64,000 nucleotides of DNA from Desulfobulbus elongatus DSM 2908. Lineage in GTDB: Bacteria; Desulfobacterota; Desulfobulbia; Desulfobulbales; Desulfobulbaceae. The translations under genes were made by a program, and so were the position numbers. Where the stretch lies: positions 124,001 to 188,000 of the forward strand of contig NZ_JHZB01000004.1 of NCBI RefSeq assembly GCF_000621145.1. The letters are read 5' to 3'. Positions 33,873 to 43,600 of the stretch are shown in pieces. Under the pieces are notes generated by a model, which saw only the letters and a list, made by a program, of their open reading frames with translations, searched no databases and was not told the DNA's origin. The number at the start of each line of letters is the position of its first letter. Within the stretch, counting starts at the first letter, position 1.

Positions 33873-33901
33873 TTGACAAGCTATCTGTGATTCAGTTTAA
33901 T
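33873..33901 (+). promoter_or_regulatory. Sigma70 promoter of the M15/DUF882 hydrolase gene
   Basis: A perfect TTGACA is followed after exactly 17 nt by TTTAAT, ending 69 bp before the gene. It is the best promoter match in this 270-bp AT-rich gap. Confidence 0.7.
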
Positions 33902-33969
33902 ACCCAAAATTTTGCCTGCAACCGTACAGTGGGCTGTTCGCCCGCAGTATATAATCTTGCGTAAAGAGG

Positions 33970-34539
33970 ATGATGGTTACAGAAAAAAATTCCCAACCCA
34001 CGTTGTCCCGCCGTTCCTTTCTTCTCGCTTCAACCCAGATCGTTCTTGGCTTGGGCGCTGTTTCCGCTCCGTCTTTGGCATGCGCCAAGGCTCTGGACAG
34101 ACGGGCATTGTCGTTTTTCCATACCCGTACCCAGCAGGAGTTGCGCATCACCTATGCCGCGGGGAAGACGTATGATCGCAAGGCCTTGGCCCAGATCAAC
34201 CGCTTCCTCCGCGATTATCAGACCGGACAGGTGCATGTCATCGATCCGAAGCTGCTGGATATCCTCTGGGCTGTGCAGGGGGAGATGGGACGCAGGGGAG
34301 TCTATGAGGTGATTTCCGGCTACCGCTCACCCAAGACCAACCGGAGCCTGAGAAAGGGGCATCCCGGCGTGGCGAGCCACAGTCTGCACATGAAGGGAAA
34401 GGCGGTGGACATCCGGTTCTCCGGGGGCAATCTGTCCCAGATTTACCAGTGCGCCCTCGCCATGCAGAGCGGCGGTATCGGATATTATCCCAACGACGGC
34501 TTCGTCCATCTGGATTCCGGGCAGTTCCGCACCTGGTAG
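33970..34539 (+). CDS. Tat-exported DUF882/M15-like murein endopeptidase (MepK-like)
   Basis: This 189-residue protein begins with a twin-arginine signal (SRRSFLLAS at 13-21 followed by a hydrophobic stretch). The mature part is a small zinc peptidase of the MepK/YcbK type: Y-E-V-I-S-G-Y-R-S-P-K-T-N, then His in S-H-S-L-H-M-K-G-K-A-V-D-I-R (metal His and Asp) and G-F-V-H-L-D-S as the last ligand. Such enzymes cut peptidoglycan cross-links in the periplasm. The length matches E. coli YcbK (182). Two adjacent ATG codons exist; the second (33973) leaves slightly better spacing from AAAGAGG and may be the true start. Tat export implies folding or metal loading before secretion. Confidence 0.88.
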   Translation: MMVTEKNSQPTLSRRSFLLASTQIVLGLGAVSAPSLACAKALDRRALSFFHTRTQQELRITYAAGKTYDRKALAQINRFLRDYQTGQVHVIDPKLLDILWAVQGEMGRRGVYEVISGYRSPKTNRSLRKGHPGVASHSLHMKGKAVDIRFSGGNLSQIYQCALAMQSGGIGYYPNDGFVHLDSGQFRTW

Positions 34540-34659
34540 CGAACAGCACACCATCTGGTATCGGCGGGAACGGTCACGTTCCCCGGCAGGGGAGCCTTTT
34601 CCCCGCCGGTGCCGACGTGATGCCGCAGTTTCACATCTTTCTTCTCTCTTGTCCTCCTC

Positions 34660-35400
34660 TCAGGGAAGGATTCCCGGGGCAAGGCTTCTTGCCACAGTCA
34701 AGACCTCGATTCGTTCGGCTCCCGCCCTGCGCAAGACCCGGCTGCATTCGTTGACCGTACTGCCGGTGGTGTAGACATCGTCGATCAGGAGAATCTTCGT
34801 TCCTGCAACGCGGTCGCCCGATTGCCCCAGGGAAAAGGCCTTACTCAGGTTCCTGCGCCGCTCCTTGCCGCTGAGGAGCGATTGCGGGAGAGCCGGGCGG
34901 TGGCGCAGGAGTACGTCGATTGCTATCTTCCGGCGCCACTGGGGCAGGCATTCCCTGGCAAGGACCAGTGCCTGATTGAATCCCCTTGCCCGCAGCCTGT
35001 CGCGATGCAGGGGGACGGGCAAGACCAGGTCCGGCTCGCGAAATGCCGCCAGCAATCCTTCGCGTTCGATCAAAGCCCGCAGGGTGGCGAGGCCGTTCAG
35101 GTTGCCAGTGAACTTGAGCGCCAGGATCAGGTTCGAGACCGGGGGGCGGTAGTGGAGAAGGGAACGGGCGAGGTCGAAGGCGTGGTGGCCGGCAAGGCAG
35201 TCGCCGCAGAGGTGATCGGCACCGGCGGCAAAGGGGCGGCCGCAGCAGGAGCAGAGCGGCGAGCGGAGAAAGGTCAGACTGGCATTGCAACAGGGGCACA
35301 GCAGTGGGGGACGGGAGGCAGCCAGGCGGTGGCCGCATCCCAGGCAATGGGGCGGAAACAGCAGGTCCTTGAGCGCCCCGCCAAGCGTTGGCATCCGCAC
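34660..35400 (-). CDS. ComF-family phosphoribosyltransferase-like protein
   Basis: This 246-residue protein has an N-terminal double zinc ribbon (C-L-G-C-G, C-P-C-C, C-S-C-C-G, C-G-D-C at residues 19-70) and a C-terminal PRTase fold with the PRPP-binding loop I-L-L-I-D-D-V-Y-T-T-G-S-T. It matches ComF/GntX proteins. ComF acts in DNA uptake in competent bacteria, but homologues occur widely in species not known to be competent. It starts 13 bp after the icd stop, so it is probably co-transcribed, with no obvious functional link. Confidence 0.88.
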   Translation of the reverse strand: MRMPTLGGALKDLLFPPHCLGCGHRLAASRPPLLCPCCNASLTFLRSPLCSCCGRPFAAGADHLCGDCLAGHHAFDLARSLLHYRPPVSNLILALKFTGNLNGLATLRALIEREGLLAAFREPDLVLPVPLHRDRLRARGFNQALVLARECLPQWRRKIAIDVLLRHRPALPQSLLSGKERRRNLSKAFSLGQSGDRVAGTKILLIDDVYTTGSTVNECSRVLRRAGAERIEVLTVARSLAPGILP

Positions 35401-35413
35401 CGTCCGGCGCGGG

Positions 35414-36634
35414 CTATCCCATATTGGCGATGATGGCGCCGCCGAACGCAGAACAGGAGAGTTCCGTGGCCCCCTCCATCAGGCGGGCCAGGTCATAGGT
35501 GACCGTCTTGTTGGAAATGGTGGTTTCCAGGGCGGTCTTGATCAGGGTGGCGGCCTCCTGCCAACCGATGTACTCCAGCAGCATTACCCCGGAAAGCAGG
35601 AGCGAACCCGGATTGACCTTGTCGAGGCCGGCATATTTGGGTGCCGTGCCGTGGGTGGCCTCGAACAGGGCGACGCCGTCGCCGATGTTGGCGCCGGGGG
35701 CGATGCCCAGTCCCCCCACCTGGGCGGCCAGGGCGTCGGACATGTAATCGCCGTTGAGATTGGGCATGGCCAGCACCGAGTATTCGCTGGGGCGCAGCAG
35801 GATCTGCTGGAACATGGCATCGGCGATGCGATCCTTGATTACGATTTTTCCTGCCGGCACCTGGCCGTTGTACTGCTCCCAGAGGGCCGCCTCGGTAACG
35901 ACGGCATCGCCGAATTCCTCGGCCGCCAACTCGTAACCCCAGTTGCGGAAGGCCCCTTCGGTGAACTTCATGATGTTGCCCTTGTGGACAAGGGTGACCG
36001 AATCGCGGCCCTGATCCAGGGCGTACTGGATGGCCTTGCGCACCAGCCGCTTGGTGCCGAACTCCGAAATCGGCTTGATGCCGATGCCCGAGTTGTCGTG
36101 GATGATGGCCCCCATCTCGTTGCGGAGGAATTCGATCACCCGGTTGGCCTTCTCCGTGCCCGCCTGCCACTCGATCCCGGCGTAGACATCCTCGGTGTTT
36201 TCCCGGAAGATCACCATGTCGACCTCCTGGGGCCGCTTGACCGGCGCCACCACGCCCTGATAGTACCGAACCGGGCGGACGCAGGCATAGAGGTCGAGCA
36301 CCTGCCGCAGGGTGACGTTCAGGCTGCGCATGCCTTCGCCGACCGGCGTGGTGAGCGGCCCCTTGATGCTGACCACATGCTTTTTCATGGCGGCGATGGT
36401 TTCCTGGGGCAGCCATTCGCCGGTTTGCCGAAAGGCCTTTTCGCCGGCGAGGATTTCCAGCCAGGCGATGGCGCGCTCCCCCCGGTAGCTTGTGGCGACC
36501 GCGGCATCCAGTACCCTGCGGGCGGCTGCCCAGATGTCGGGACCGGTGCCATCCCCCTCGATGAAAGGAATGATCGGGTTGGCAGGAACATTGAGCGAAC
36601 CATCGGCGTTGATGGCAATCGTGTCAGCAGTCAC
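35414..36634 (-). CDS. icd: NADP-dependent isocitrate dehydrogenase
   Basis: This 406-residue enzyme converts isocitrate to 2-oxoglutarate with NADP. Conserved parts are [25 protein letters not shown] (the Ser corresponds to E. coli Ser113, the substrate and phosphorylation site) and [22 protein letters not shown] carries the Lys-Tyr pair that selects NADP over NAD. I chose the GTG start because AAGGAG lies 6 nt ahead of it; an ATG 8 codons upstream (36658) reads through that ribosome-binding site. A strong promoter lies 79-107 bp upstream. Confidence 0.95.
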   Translation of the reverse strand: MTADTIAINADGSLNVPANPIIPFIEGDGTGPDIWAAARRVLDAAVATSYRGERAIAWLEILAGEKAFRQTGEWLPQETIAAMKKHVVSIKGPLTTPVGEGMRSLNVTLRQVLDLYACVRPVRYYQGVVAPVKRPQEVDMVIFRENTEDVYAGIEWQAGTEKANRVIEFLRNEMGAIIHDNSGIGIKPISEFGTKRLVRKAIQYALDQGRDSVTLVHKGNIMKFTEGAFRNWGYELAAEEFGDAVVTEAALWEQYNGQVPAGKIVIKDRIADAMFQQILLRPSEYSVLAMPNLNGDYMSDALAAQVGGLGIAPGANIGDGVALFEATHGTAPKYAGLDKVNPGSLLLSGVMLLEYIGWQEAATLIKTALETTISNKTVTYDLARLMEGATELSCSAFGGAIIANMG

Positions 36635-36712
36635 GGTAGACTCCTTGTTGAGTGGCAACTCTCCGGATGTGCGCTTGAAGCCGCCCGGCGGACAAACAAA
36701 AAAAGGGATTCC

Positions 36713-36741
36713 AATATATTCGATCCCGTGTCTTCCGTCAA
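36713..36741 (-). promoter_or_regulatory. Sigma70 promoter of icd
   Basis: On the minus strand TTGACG and TATATT are separated by exactly 17 nt. The whole 317-bp divergent gap between icd and plsC (36635-36951) holds this promoter and a GC-rich plsC side with no clear promoter; I see no RNA gene or repeat in the rest. Confidence 0.7.
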
Positions 36742-36951
36742 TCCTGGCGCACCCGTACGGCGTTCCTTCAGTGCGGGAATTGCTTGATCTTCTGTGAAGG
36801 GACTGCTAAGTACCGGGCAGGTTTTCGCTGCGCCGAACGGCGTCCGGCCCGCTGTCTGCGCGGATATTCCGCCCGCTGACAGGTCACGGCCCCGGCCGAG
36901 ACCCTTCCCCCGGAGACAGAGTCGGCGCGCTCCTCAGGACAGGTTCATTCG

Positions 36952-37692
36952 ATGGCACCAGACATGTCGCCGCTCCAGTTTATTCGCGCCAGTTGCACCC
37001 TTGTTCTCGCCCCCTTTCTGACCCTCGCGGTCTCGGCGGTTTCCCTCATCGATTTGTTGTGGGGCCGCAAATCGGAACTCAAGGCGCAGGTTTTTCCCCG
37101 TTATTGGGGAAAGATATTGTGCCGGCTCGCCGGAGTCCGGGTGCGGGTGGAGGGGATGACCAACATCGATCCCGGCCAGACCTATATCTTTGCCGGCAAT
37201 CATTGCAGCCAGTACGACATCTTTTCGTTCCAGGGTTATTTTCCCCATGATTTTCGCTGGATCGCCAAAAAGGAACTGTTCAGGATCCCGATCTTCGGCC
37301 AGGCCATGCACCGGGTCGGCTACATTCCCATCGACCGTTCCCACGGCCGCCAGGCAATGAAGAGTCTTGACGAGGCCGCCAGGAGAATCGCCTCGGGCAG
37401 TTCGGTACTCATCTTTCCCGAGGGAACCCGTAGCGCCGACGGCACCCTGCAGGAATTCAAGACCGGGGCCGTGCTGCTGGCGATCAAGGCCGGGGTGCCG
37501 ATCGTTCCTCTGGGATTCGACGGTTCCCATGAGGTGCTGCCCAAGGGACGTTTGCTGCCCCGTAGCGGGGAGATCGTCATCCGCATCGGCACGCCGATCT
37601 CCACGGCCCATTACCGGGCCGCCGACAAGCAGCTCCTGGCCTCGGAACTGCATGCCGCCGTGGCAGGGTTGCTGGAGCGACGCCCCGCGTAA
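36952..37692 (+). CDS. plsC: 1-acyl-sn-glycerol-3-phosphate acyltransferase
   Basis: This 246-residue membrane-associated enzyme makes phosphatidic acid from lysophosphatidic acid. The N-terminus is hydrophobic (about 12-35). The catalytic HX4D is NHCSQYD around residue 83-89. The substrate-binding motif is FPEGTRS near 161, followed by a G-V-P-I-V-P-L block. The length is typical for PlsC. The stop codon lies inside a 10-bp hairpin. The gene has the same orientation as bamA, which has its own promoter. Confidence 0.92.
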   Translation: MAPDMSPLQFIRASCTLVLAPFLTLAVSAVSLIDLLWGRKSELKAQVFPRYWGKILCRLAGVRVRVEGMTNIDPGQTYIFAGNHCSQYDIFSFQGYFPHDFRWIAKKELFRIPIFGQAMHRVGYIPIDRSHGRQAMKSLDEAARRIASGSSVLIFPEGTRSADGTLQEFKTGAVLLAIKAGVPIVPLGFDGSHEVLPKGRLLPRSGEIVIRIGTPISTAHYRAADKQLLASELHAAVAGLLERRPA

Positions 37693-37704
37693 AGGGGGCG
37701 TCGC
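37677..37704 (+). other. Hairpin spanning the plsC stop codon
   Basis: GCGACGCCCC and GGGGCGTCGC form a perfect 10-bp stem around an 8-nt loop containing the TAA. There is no T run after it, so it is not a textbook terminator; it may stabilise the 3' end or act with Rho. Confidence 0.45.
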
Positions 37705-37774
37705 TCCCGGAAGAATGTATTGAAAACAAGACGATGCCAAACAAATCCCACGCAAAAATGAATGACAGAACTTC

Positions 37775-37802
37775 TTGCAAAATCAAGGAAACATGTCATA
37801 AT
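37775..37802 (+). promoter_or_regulatory. Candidate bamA promoter
   Basis: TTGCAA and CATAAT are 16 nt apart, leaving a leader of about 120 nt before the bamA ATG. The leader contains an AGGAGA site at 37818 and stop codons, but no small gene could be supported there. Confidence 0.5.
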
Positions 37803-37928
37803 GTGCCCCAATTTGCGAGGAGATCAACCGGCTTTGTTAACATAGTGAATTCCCCACCTTTGTGGCTCATGATTGAGTGGCGTGCGATCCAGCCCTGAGG
37901 AAAACAGACACACAATAGGAAGCTTCCC

Positions 37929-40604
37929 ATGATGTCGACATCACGAATCCTTCGTCCCCATTCGACCCTTGCGCTCCTTTTCTGTGCATTGCTGCTGGGC
38001 GTGCTCGCCGGACCGGCCGATTCACTGGCCCGGGGACAACACGCCATCTTTCTGCCGTTCAAGATCAACGCGCCGGATACGGCGACTGTCACGGGTCCGG
38101 CGGACAAGGCTCTGGAGCGGGAGGCCACGGCCAAGGGGATGAGGATGATGCCGCGCAGCCAGGCGGAGAAGCTTGTCGACTACAAAGGCGCCTGGCCGCC
38201 GCCGGCGGCGGCGTTGACAAGGGTCGCCGAATCCGCGGGCGCCGACTACGTGGTCATCGGCAGTCTCAACAAACTGGGCAACCGGATCAGCGTCGATTGC
38301 GCCATCGTTGACGTTCTTGCCCCCAAAGCGCCCTATTCCGCCTTCAGGGAGGCCGACTCCCTCGATGGCCTGGGCACGGTGACCGGCGAAATCGTCGGTA
38401 CCATGCTCGCCTATGCCGACCGGGGCGCCACAGTGGCCTCCGTCGCTCCCGAGGGCAACGAGCGGATCGATGCCGGTGCCATTCTCCAGAAAATATCGAC
38501 CAAACCCGGCGATCTGTATGATCCGGCCACCCTTCGCCAGGATCTCAAGGCCGTGTTCGCCATGGGCTATTTCGACAATGTTGAGATCGACGCCAAGGAT
38601 TCCGAAGGCGGTAAGGTGGTCATCTTCCGGGTGCGGGAGAAGCCGCTGATCGGCAAGGTGGTCATCACCGGCGCCAGCGAGATCAGCGAAGAGGATGTCC
38701 GCGACGCCGCCAACATCGCCGCCAATTCCATCCTCAATCCCACCAAGGTCAACGAGGCGGTGCAGAAGATCCAGGAACTGTATAAATCGAAAGGCTACTA
38801 CAATACCGAGGTCGGCGCCACGATCAACGCCCCGGAACATGCGAACGCGGAGGTCGTGTTTGACATCAAGGAAGGGGAAAAGATCACCATCGAGCATATC
38901 GGGTTCACCGGCAACAAGACCTTTTCCGAGGGCGAATTGACCGATGTGATCCAGACCAGCACGCATAAGTGGTGGCTGTCCTGGCTGACCGATGCCGGTG
39001 TCCTGAAGATGGATATCCTCAGGCAGGATGCCGAGCGGGTGGCCGCCTTCTACCAGAACAACGGGTTTCTGGAAGCCAAGGTGGGCGAGCCGGTTGTGGA
39101 GCAGAAGGAAGAGGCCCTTTTCATCACCTTTCCCGTGGACGAAGGCCCCCGATACCGCGTCGGGACCATTGACATCGACGGCGATCTGGTCAAGGAAAAG
39201 GACGCGCTGCTGACCGAACTGAAGATCCGCGACGAGGAATACCTCAACCGTCAGGTGTTGCGTGACGACATCACCCGGCTGACCGACCTCTATTCCGAAC
39301 AGGGCTATGCCTTTGCCGAGATCAATCCCAAGATGAACAAGTCCGGCAGCGACGTGATCGATGTCGTCCTGCATGTCGACAAGGGCGCGGTGGCGTACGT
39401 CAACCGGGTCGAGATTCAGGGAAATACCCGGACCCGCGACAACGTCATCCGCCGCGATCTCAAGGTGGAAGAGGGCGGCCGCTTCGATTCCAAGGCGATC
39501 CGGACTTCGACCCAAAAACTCAAGCGATTGGACTTCTTCGAGGATGTCACGGTGACGCCCAAGCCGACCATGGTGGAAGATCAGATGGATGTCGTGGTCG
39601 ATGTCAAAGAGAAATCGACCGGGTCGTTCCAGATCGGTGCGGGCTATTCCTCGTCGGAAAATGTGCTGTTCATGGGCGAGATCGCCGAGAACAACCTGTT
39701 CGGCACCGGCAACCGGCTGTCCCTGGCCGCCGCCACCAGCAGCGAGAGCACTCGCTATAATTTGAAATTCACCAACCCGCGCCTGTACGACTCCCAGGTC
39801 TCCGGCAGTATCGAACTGTTCAACTGGGAACGGGAATACGACGATTTCACCAAGGATTCCACCGGCGCCACCTTCCGGCTGGGGCATCCGCTGTGGGAGG
39901 AATGGCGCATCTACTACGCCTACACCATTTCCGACACCGATCTGTCGGACATCGATACGGCCAATATCAACTCGGCCATCTACGAGTCGAAGGACATCAA
40001 CATCCTCAGCATGCCCGAAATCACCTTGGTTCGCGATACGCGTGACAAGCTGTTCTCCCCGACCAAGGGCTCGCGCAACACCATCGGCGTCAGCTACGCG
40101 GGCGGACCGTTCGGCGGCGACGCCGAGTTCACCAAGGTGGAAGGCTCCTCGGCCTGGTATTTCCCCATGTTCTGGAGCACGGTCTTCCATGTCAAGGCTG
40201 CGGCCGGCCAGGCCTTTGAAAACGAGGACGGCAAGCTGCCGGTGTACGAAAGATTCTTCCTCGGCGGCATGAACTCCATCCGCGGGTTTGAATCGGCTTC
40301 CGTCAGTCCGCGTGACCAATACGGTGACAAAATCGGTGGCGATAAAATGTGGTACGGCACGGTGTCCATCATTTTTCCGCTGGTCAAGGATATGGGGATC
40401 GACGGCGAGATTTTTCATGATTTCGGCAATGTCTACGATATTGACGAAGACTGGGATTTTGACGACTACAAGAAGACGGCCGGTGTCGGCATCATGTGGG
40501 CCTCGCCGCTGGGGCCGATCAGGCTGGCCTGGGGCTTCAACCTCGACAAACAGGACGACGAAGACAGCTCCAACTGGGATTTCAGCATGGGTGGCACCTT
40601 CTAG
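37929..40604 (+). CDS. bamA: BamA outer membrane assembly factor with extra N-terminal domain
   Basis: This 891-residue protein inserts beta-barrel proteins into the outer membrane. After a signal peptide (about 1-35) comes an extra domain (about 36-165) that resembles TolB-N/FlgO-type folds, with A-D-Y-V-V-I-G-S-L-N and I-S-V-D-C-A-I-V-D-V. Five POTRA repeats follow (about 168-565; for example V-V-I-T-G-A-S-E, I-G-F-T-G-N-K-T-F and V-E-I-Q-G-N-T-R-T). The C-terminal 16-strand barrel has the loop-6 motif IRGFE in a G-G-M-N-S-I-R-G-F-E context, and ends in Phe, the barrel signal. E. coli BamA is 810 residues, so the extra domain accounts for the excess. The next gene, mfd, begins 40 bp later. 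Confidence 0.95.
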   Translation: MMSTSRILRPHSTLALLFCALLLGVLAGPADSLARGQHAIFLPFKINAPDTATVTGPADKALEREATAKGMRMMPRSQAEKLVDYKGAWPPPAAALTRVAESAGADYVVIGSLNKLGNRISVDCAIVDVLAPKAPYSAFREADSLDGLGTVTGEIVGTMLAYADRGATVASVAPEGNERIDAGAILQKISTKPGDLYDPATLRQDLKAVFAMGYFDNVEIDAKDSEGGKVVIFRVREKPLIGKVVITGASEISEEDVRDAANIAANSILNPTKVNEAVQKIQELYKSKGYYNTEVGATINAPEHANAEVVFDIKEGEKITIEHIGFTGNKTFSEGELTDVIQTSTHKWWLSWLTDAGVLKMDILRQDAERVAAFYQNNGFLEAKVGEPVVEQKEEALFITFPVDEGPRYRVGTIDIDGDLVKEKDALLTELKIRDEEYLNRQVLRDDITRLTDLYSEQGYAFAEINPKMNKSGSDVIDVVLHVDKGAVAYVNRVEIQGNTRTRDNVIRRDLKVEEGGRFDSKAIRTSTQKLKRLDFFEDVTVTPKPTMVEDQMDVVVDVKEKSTGSFQIGAGYSSSENVLFMGEIAENNLFGTGNRLSLAAATSSESTRYNLKFTNPRLYDSQVSGSIELFNWEREYDDFTKDSTGATFRLGHPLWEEWRIYYAYTISDTDLSDIDTANINSAIYESKDINILSMPEITLVRDTRDKLFSPTKGSRNTIGVSYAGGPFGGDAEFTKVEGSSAWYFPMFWSTVFHVKAAAGQAFENEDGKLPVYERFFLGGMNSIRGFESASVSPRDQYGDKIGGDKMWYGTVSIIFPLVKDMGIDGEIFHDFGNVYDIDEDWDFDDYKKTAGVGIMWASPLGPIRLAWGFNLDKQDDEDSSNWDFSMGGTF

Positions 40605-40644
40605 CAGCTCCCCAGCCTTCTTTCTTTGATTTGGCCGCGTCTGC

Positions 40645-43600
40645 ATGCAGTCGATTCTCGCGCGGCTGCGTGACAGCAGTTCGCCTTTCGATATTTTCGG
40701 GCTCCATGGTGCTTCCGCCGCCCTGCTCCTCGGCAGGGCGGCGGTTTTTCTTCAACGCACCCTGTGCTGCCTGCTTCCCTCCGACGACCTGCTCGAGCCG
40801 TTCGCCCAGGATATTTCTTTTTTTTCCGACCTTCGGGTGATCATTCACCCGAGTTATGAAATTCCCCCCTACGCCCCGCTGTCGCCGGACCCGGCGACGG
40901 TCTGCACGCGTCTGGCAACCCTGTATCAGCTACAGGAGGGTAACGAACCCTGCATCGTCCTGACCTCGGCAGAGGCCATCCTCCGGCGGGTGCTGCCCGC
41001 CAGGGCGCTCAGCGATCACTGCGAACTGGTGATCGCCGGCGAGGAAACCGACCGGGACGGCCTCCTTGCGACCCTCGTTGGCGCGGGTTATCAGCTTTGC
41101 GATCTGGTGCGGCAGGAGGGCGATCTGTCGTCGCGCGGCGGGATCGTCGATGTCTATCCCCCCGGTCTGGACGCAGCCACGACCGGTCCGCTCCGTCTCG
41201 ATTTTTTCGGCGACACCCTGGAATCGATCCGTCTCTTCGATCCCCTGACCCAACGGTCCCGGCAGGAGATCCGGGAAGCCGTTCTCGTGCCCGCCTCGGA
41301 CCTGCTCTTCCCGAAATCCGGCGACCGGGGTCCATTGCTGCATGCGCTCGAGACCGCGGCGGAGCGGCATGACTGGCCCACCCGTGAGCTGCTGGCCGTC
41401 CGCGAGCGGTTCGTCACGGGGCAGCGGTACCCGGGCATGGAATTCATGCTGCCGCTGCTGTACGGGGGACGAACGGGTCTGCACACCCTGCTCGACTATC
41501 TCCCTGCCTCGGCTTCCCTGGTCATTCACGATCCCCTGGCCGTGCGGCAGCGGATGCGGCTGGTCCGTGACCGCATCCAGGCCAATTACCAGGAAGCGGT
41601 CGAACGGCAGTTGGCCGTGCTGCCGCCGGACGATTTGTTTCTGACCGAGCAGGAGTGGGAGCACGTCTGCCGGGATCGGCTGGCGGCCCGGTTTTCCTTT
41701 TTGCCCGATCCGGATCATGCCGGCCCGGATGTGCAGCTCGCCACCGGCGACCACAGCCTGCTGGCCCAGGAAATCGAGCTGCACCGCAAAAAACGCGGGC
41801 TCCTGGCCCCCCTGGTCGATCGCCTTCATCTATGGCAACAGGAACGGGACCGTATCGTGCTGGCGTGCAGGTCGGCTCGGCAGACCAGGCACCTGCAGGA
41901 GATTCTCGCCAATCACCAGGTGCGGACCCACCTCCTGCCCGGCCCGTTCGATGCTGCCGCGCTCCTTGAACCAGACCTGATCGCCTGCTACGAACAACCT
42001 CTGTCCAAGGGATTCGACCTGCCGGAGGAACATATCCACTTCCTCTCCGCCACCGAATTGTTCGGTGACAAGCGGTTGCAGCCCGGCCGGCACAGGAAGG
42101 GAAAGGAGGAGGGCGAGCCCGTTCAGGTTGACCAGCTCAATCAGGGGGACATCGTCGTGCACCGCGATCATGGCATCGGCGTATTCCAGGGGCTGGTCAA
42201 CATGGAGTTTTCAGGCCAGCGGGGTGACTTCATGCAGATCGCCTTCCGTGGCGACGACAAACTGTACGTCCCCGTGGATCGACTGCACTGGGTGAGCCGG
42301 TATCAGGGATTGACCGATCAGGAACCCAGGCTCGACAGCCTCGGCTCCCAGCGCTGGCAGAGCGCCAAAAAGAAAGTGACCGAGGCGGTGTGGAAGATCG
42401 CCCAGGAACTCCTGGACATCTATGCCCGCCGGGCCATGCGCCAGGGCCATCGCTTTTCCCCGCCCGGCGATCTGTACCGGCAGCTCGAAGATTCCTTTCC
42501 CTACGACGAAACCAGCGGCCAGCTCAGGGCCATCGACGACGTCATCGGCGATCTCACCCGCGATCAGCCCATGGATCGCCTGATCTGCGGCGACGTCGGC
42601 TACGGCAAGACGGAGGTGGCGGCCCGGGCCGCCTTCAAGGTGATCGAGGATGGCTATCAGGTCGCGATCCTGGTGCCGACCACGGTGCTGGCCGAACAGC
42701 ACGCAGCCACCTTCCGGGAGCGGTTCGCCTCCTTTCCGGTGGAGATCGCCTGTCTCAACCGGTTCCGGACGGCCAGGCAGCAGAAGGAGATCGCGGCCAA
42801 ACTGGCGGCGGGCGCCATCGATCTGGTGGTGGGGACCCACCGGCTCCTCTCCAAGGACATTCAGTTCAAGCAATTGGGCCTGCTGGTGATCGACGAGGAA
42901 CACCGTTTCGGCGTGGCTCACAAGGAGAAGATCAAGAAGATCAAGGCCACGGTGGATGTGCTCACCCTCACCGCCACGCCGATTCCGCGGACGCTGCAAA
43001 TGTCGCTTCTGGGCATCCGCGACCTTTCCGTCATCTCCACGCCGCCGCGGCAGCGGCGTTCGGTCAAGACCTTCCTCGCCAAGCACGATCAACTGGTGAT
43101 CCGGGAGGCGGTGACCAGGGAGATGGAACGGGGGGGACAGCTCTTTTTTGTCCATAACCGGGTGCAGTCCATTCATAGGGTGGCCGACACCATAGCCGCC
43201 CTGGTCCCGCAGGCACGGATCGGCGTCGCCCATGGCCAGATGCCGGGACAGCAGCTGGAAGATATCATGGTCCGCTTCATCAACCACGAACTCGATGCCC
43301 TGGTCTGCACCACCATCATCGAGTCGGGCCTGGACATTCCCAACGCCAACACCATCATCATCAATCGCGCCGACCATCTCGGCCTGGCCGACATTTATCA
43401 ACTGCGCGGCCGGGTCGGCCGTGCCGCGCGCCAGGCGTACGCCTACCTGCTGGTGGCGTCCCTGGATCATCTCACCCCGGATGCGCAGCAACGGCTGCGC
43501 GCCCTGATGGACTGCTCGGAATTGGGGGGCGGATTCAAGCTGGCCATGAACGACCTGCAGATCCGGGGCGGCGGCAACCTGCTCGGTGTGTCGCAGTCCG

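Noticed and set aside
34575-34620. Hairpin between the MepK-like and ComF-like genes as a terminator
   Set aside because: A 10-bp GC stem with one bulge is present, but neither strand has a T run after it.
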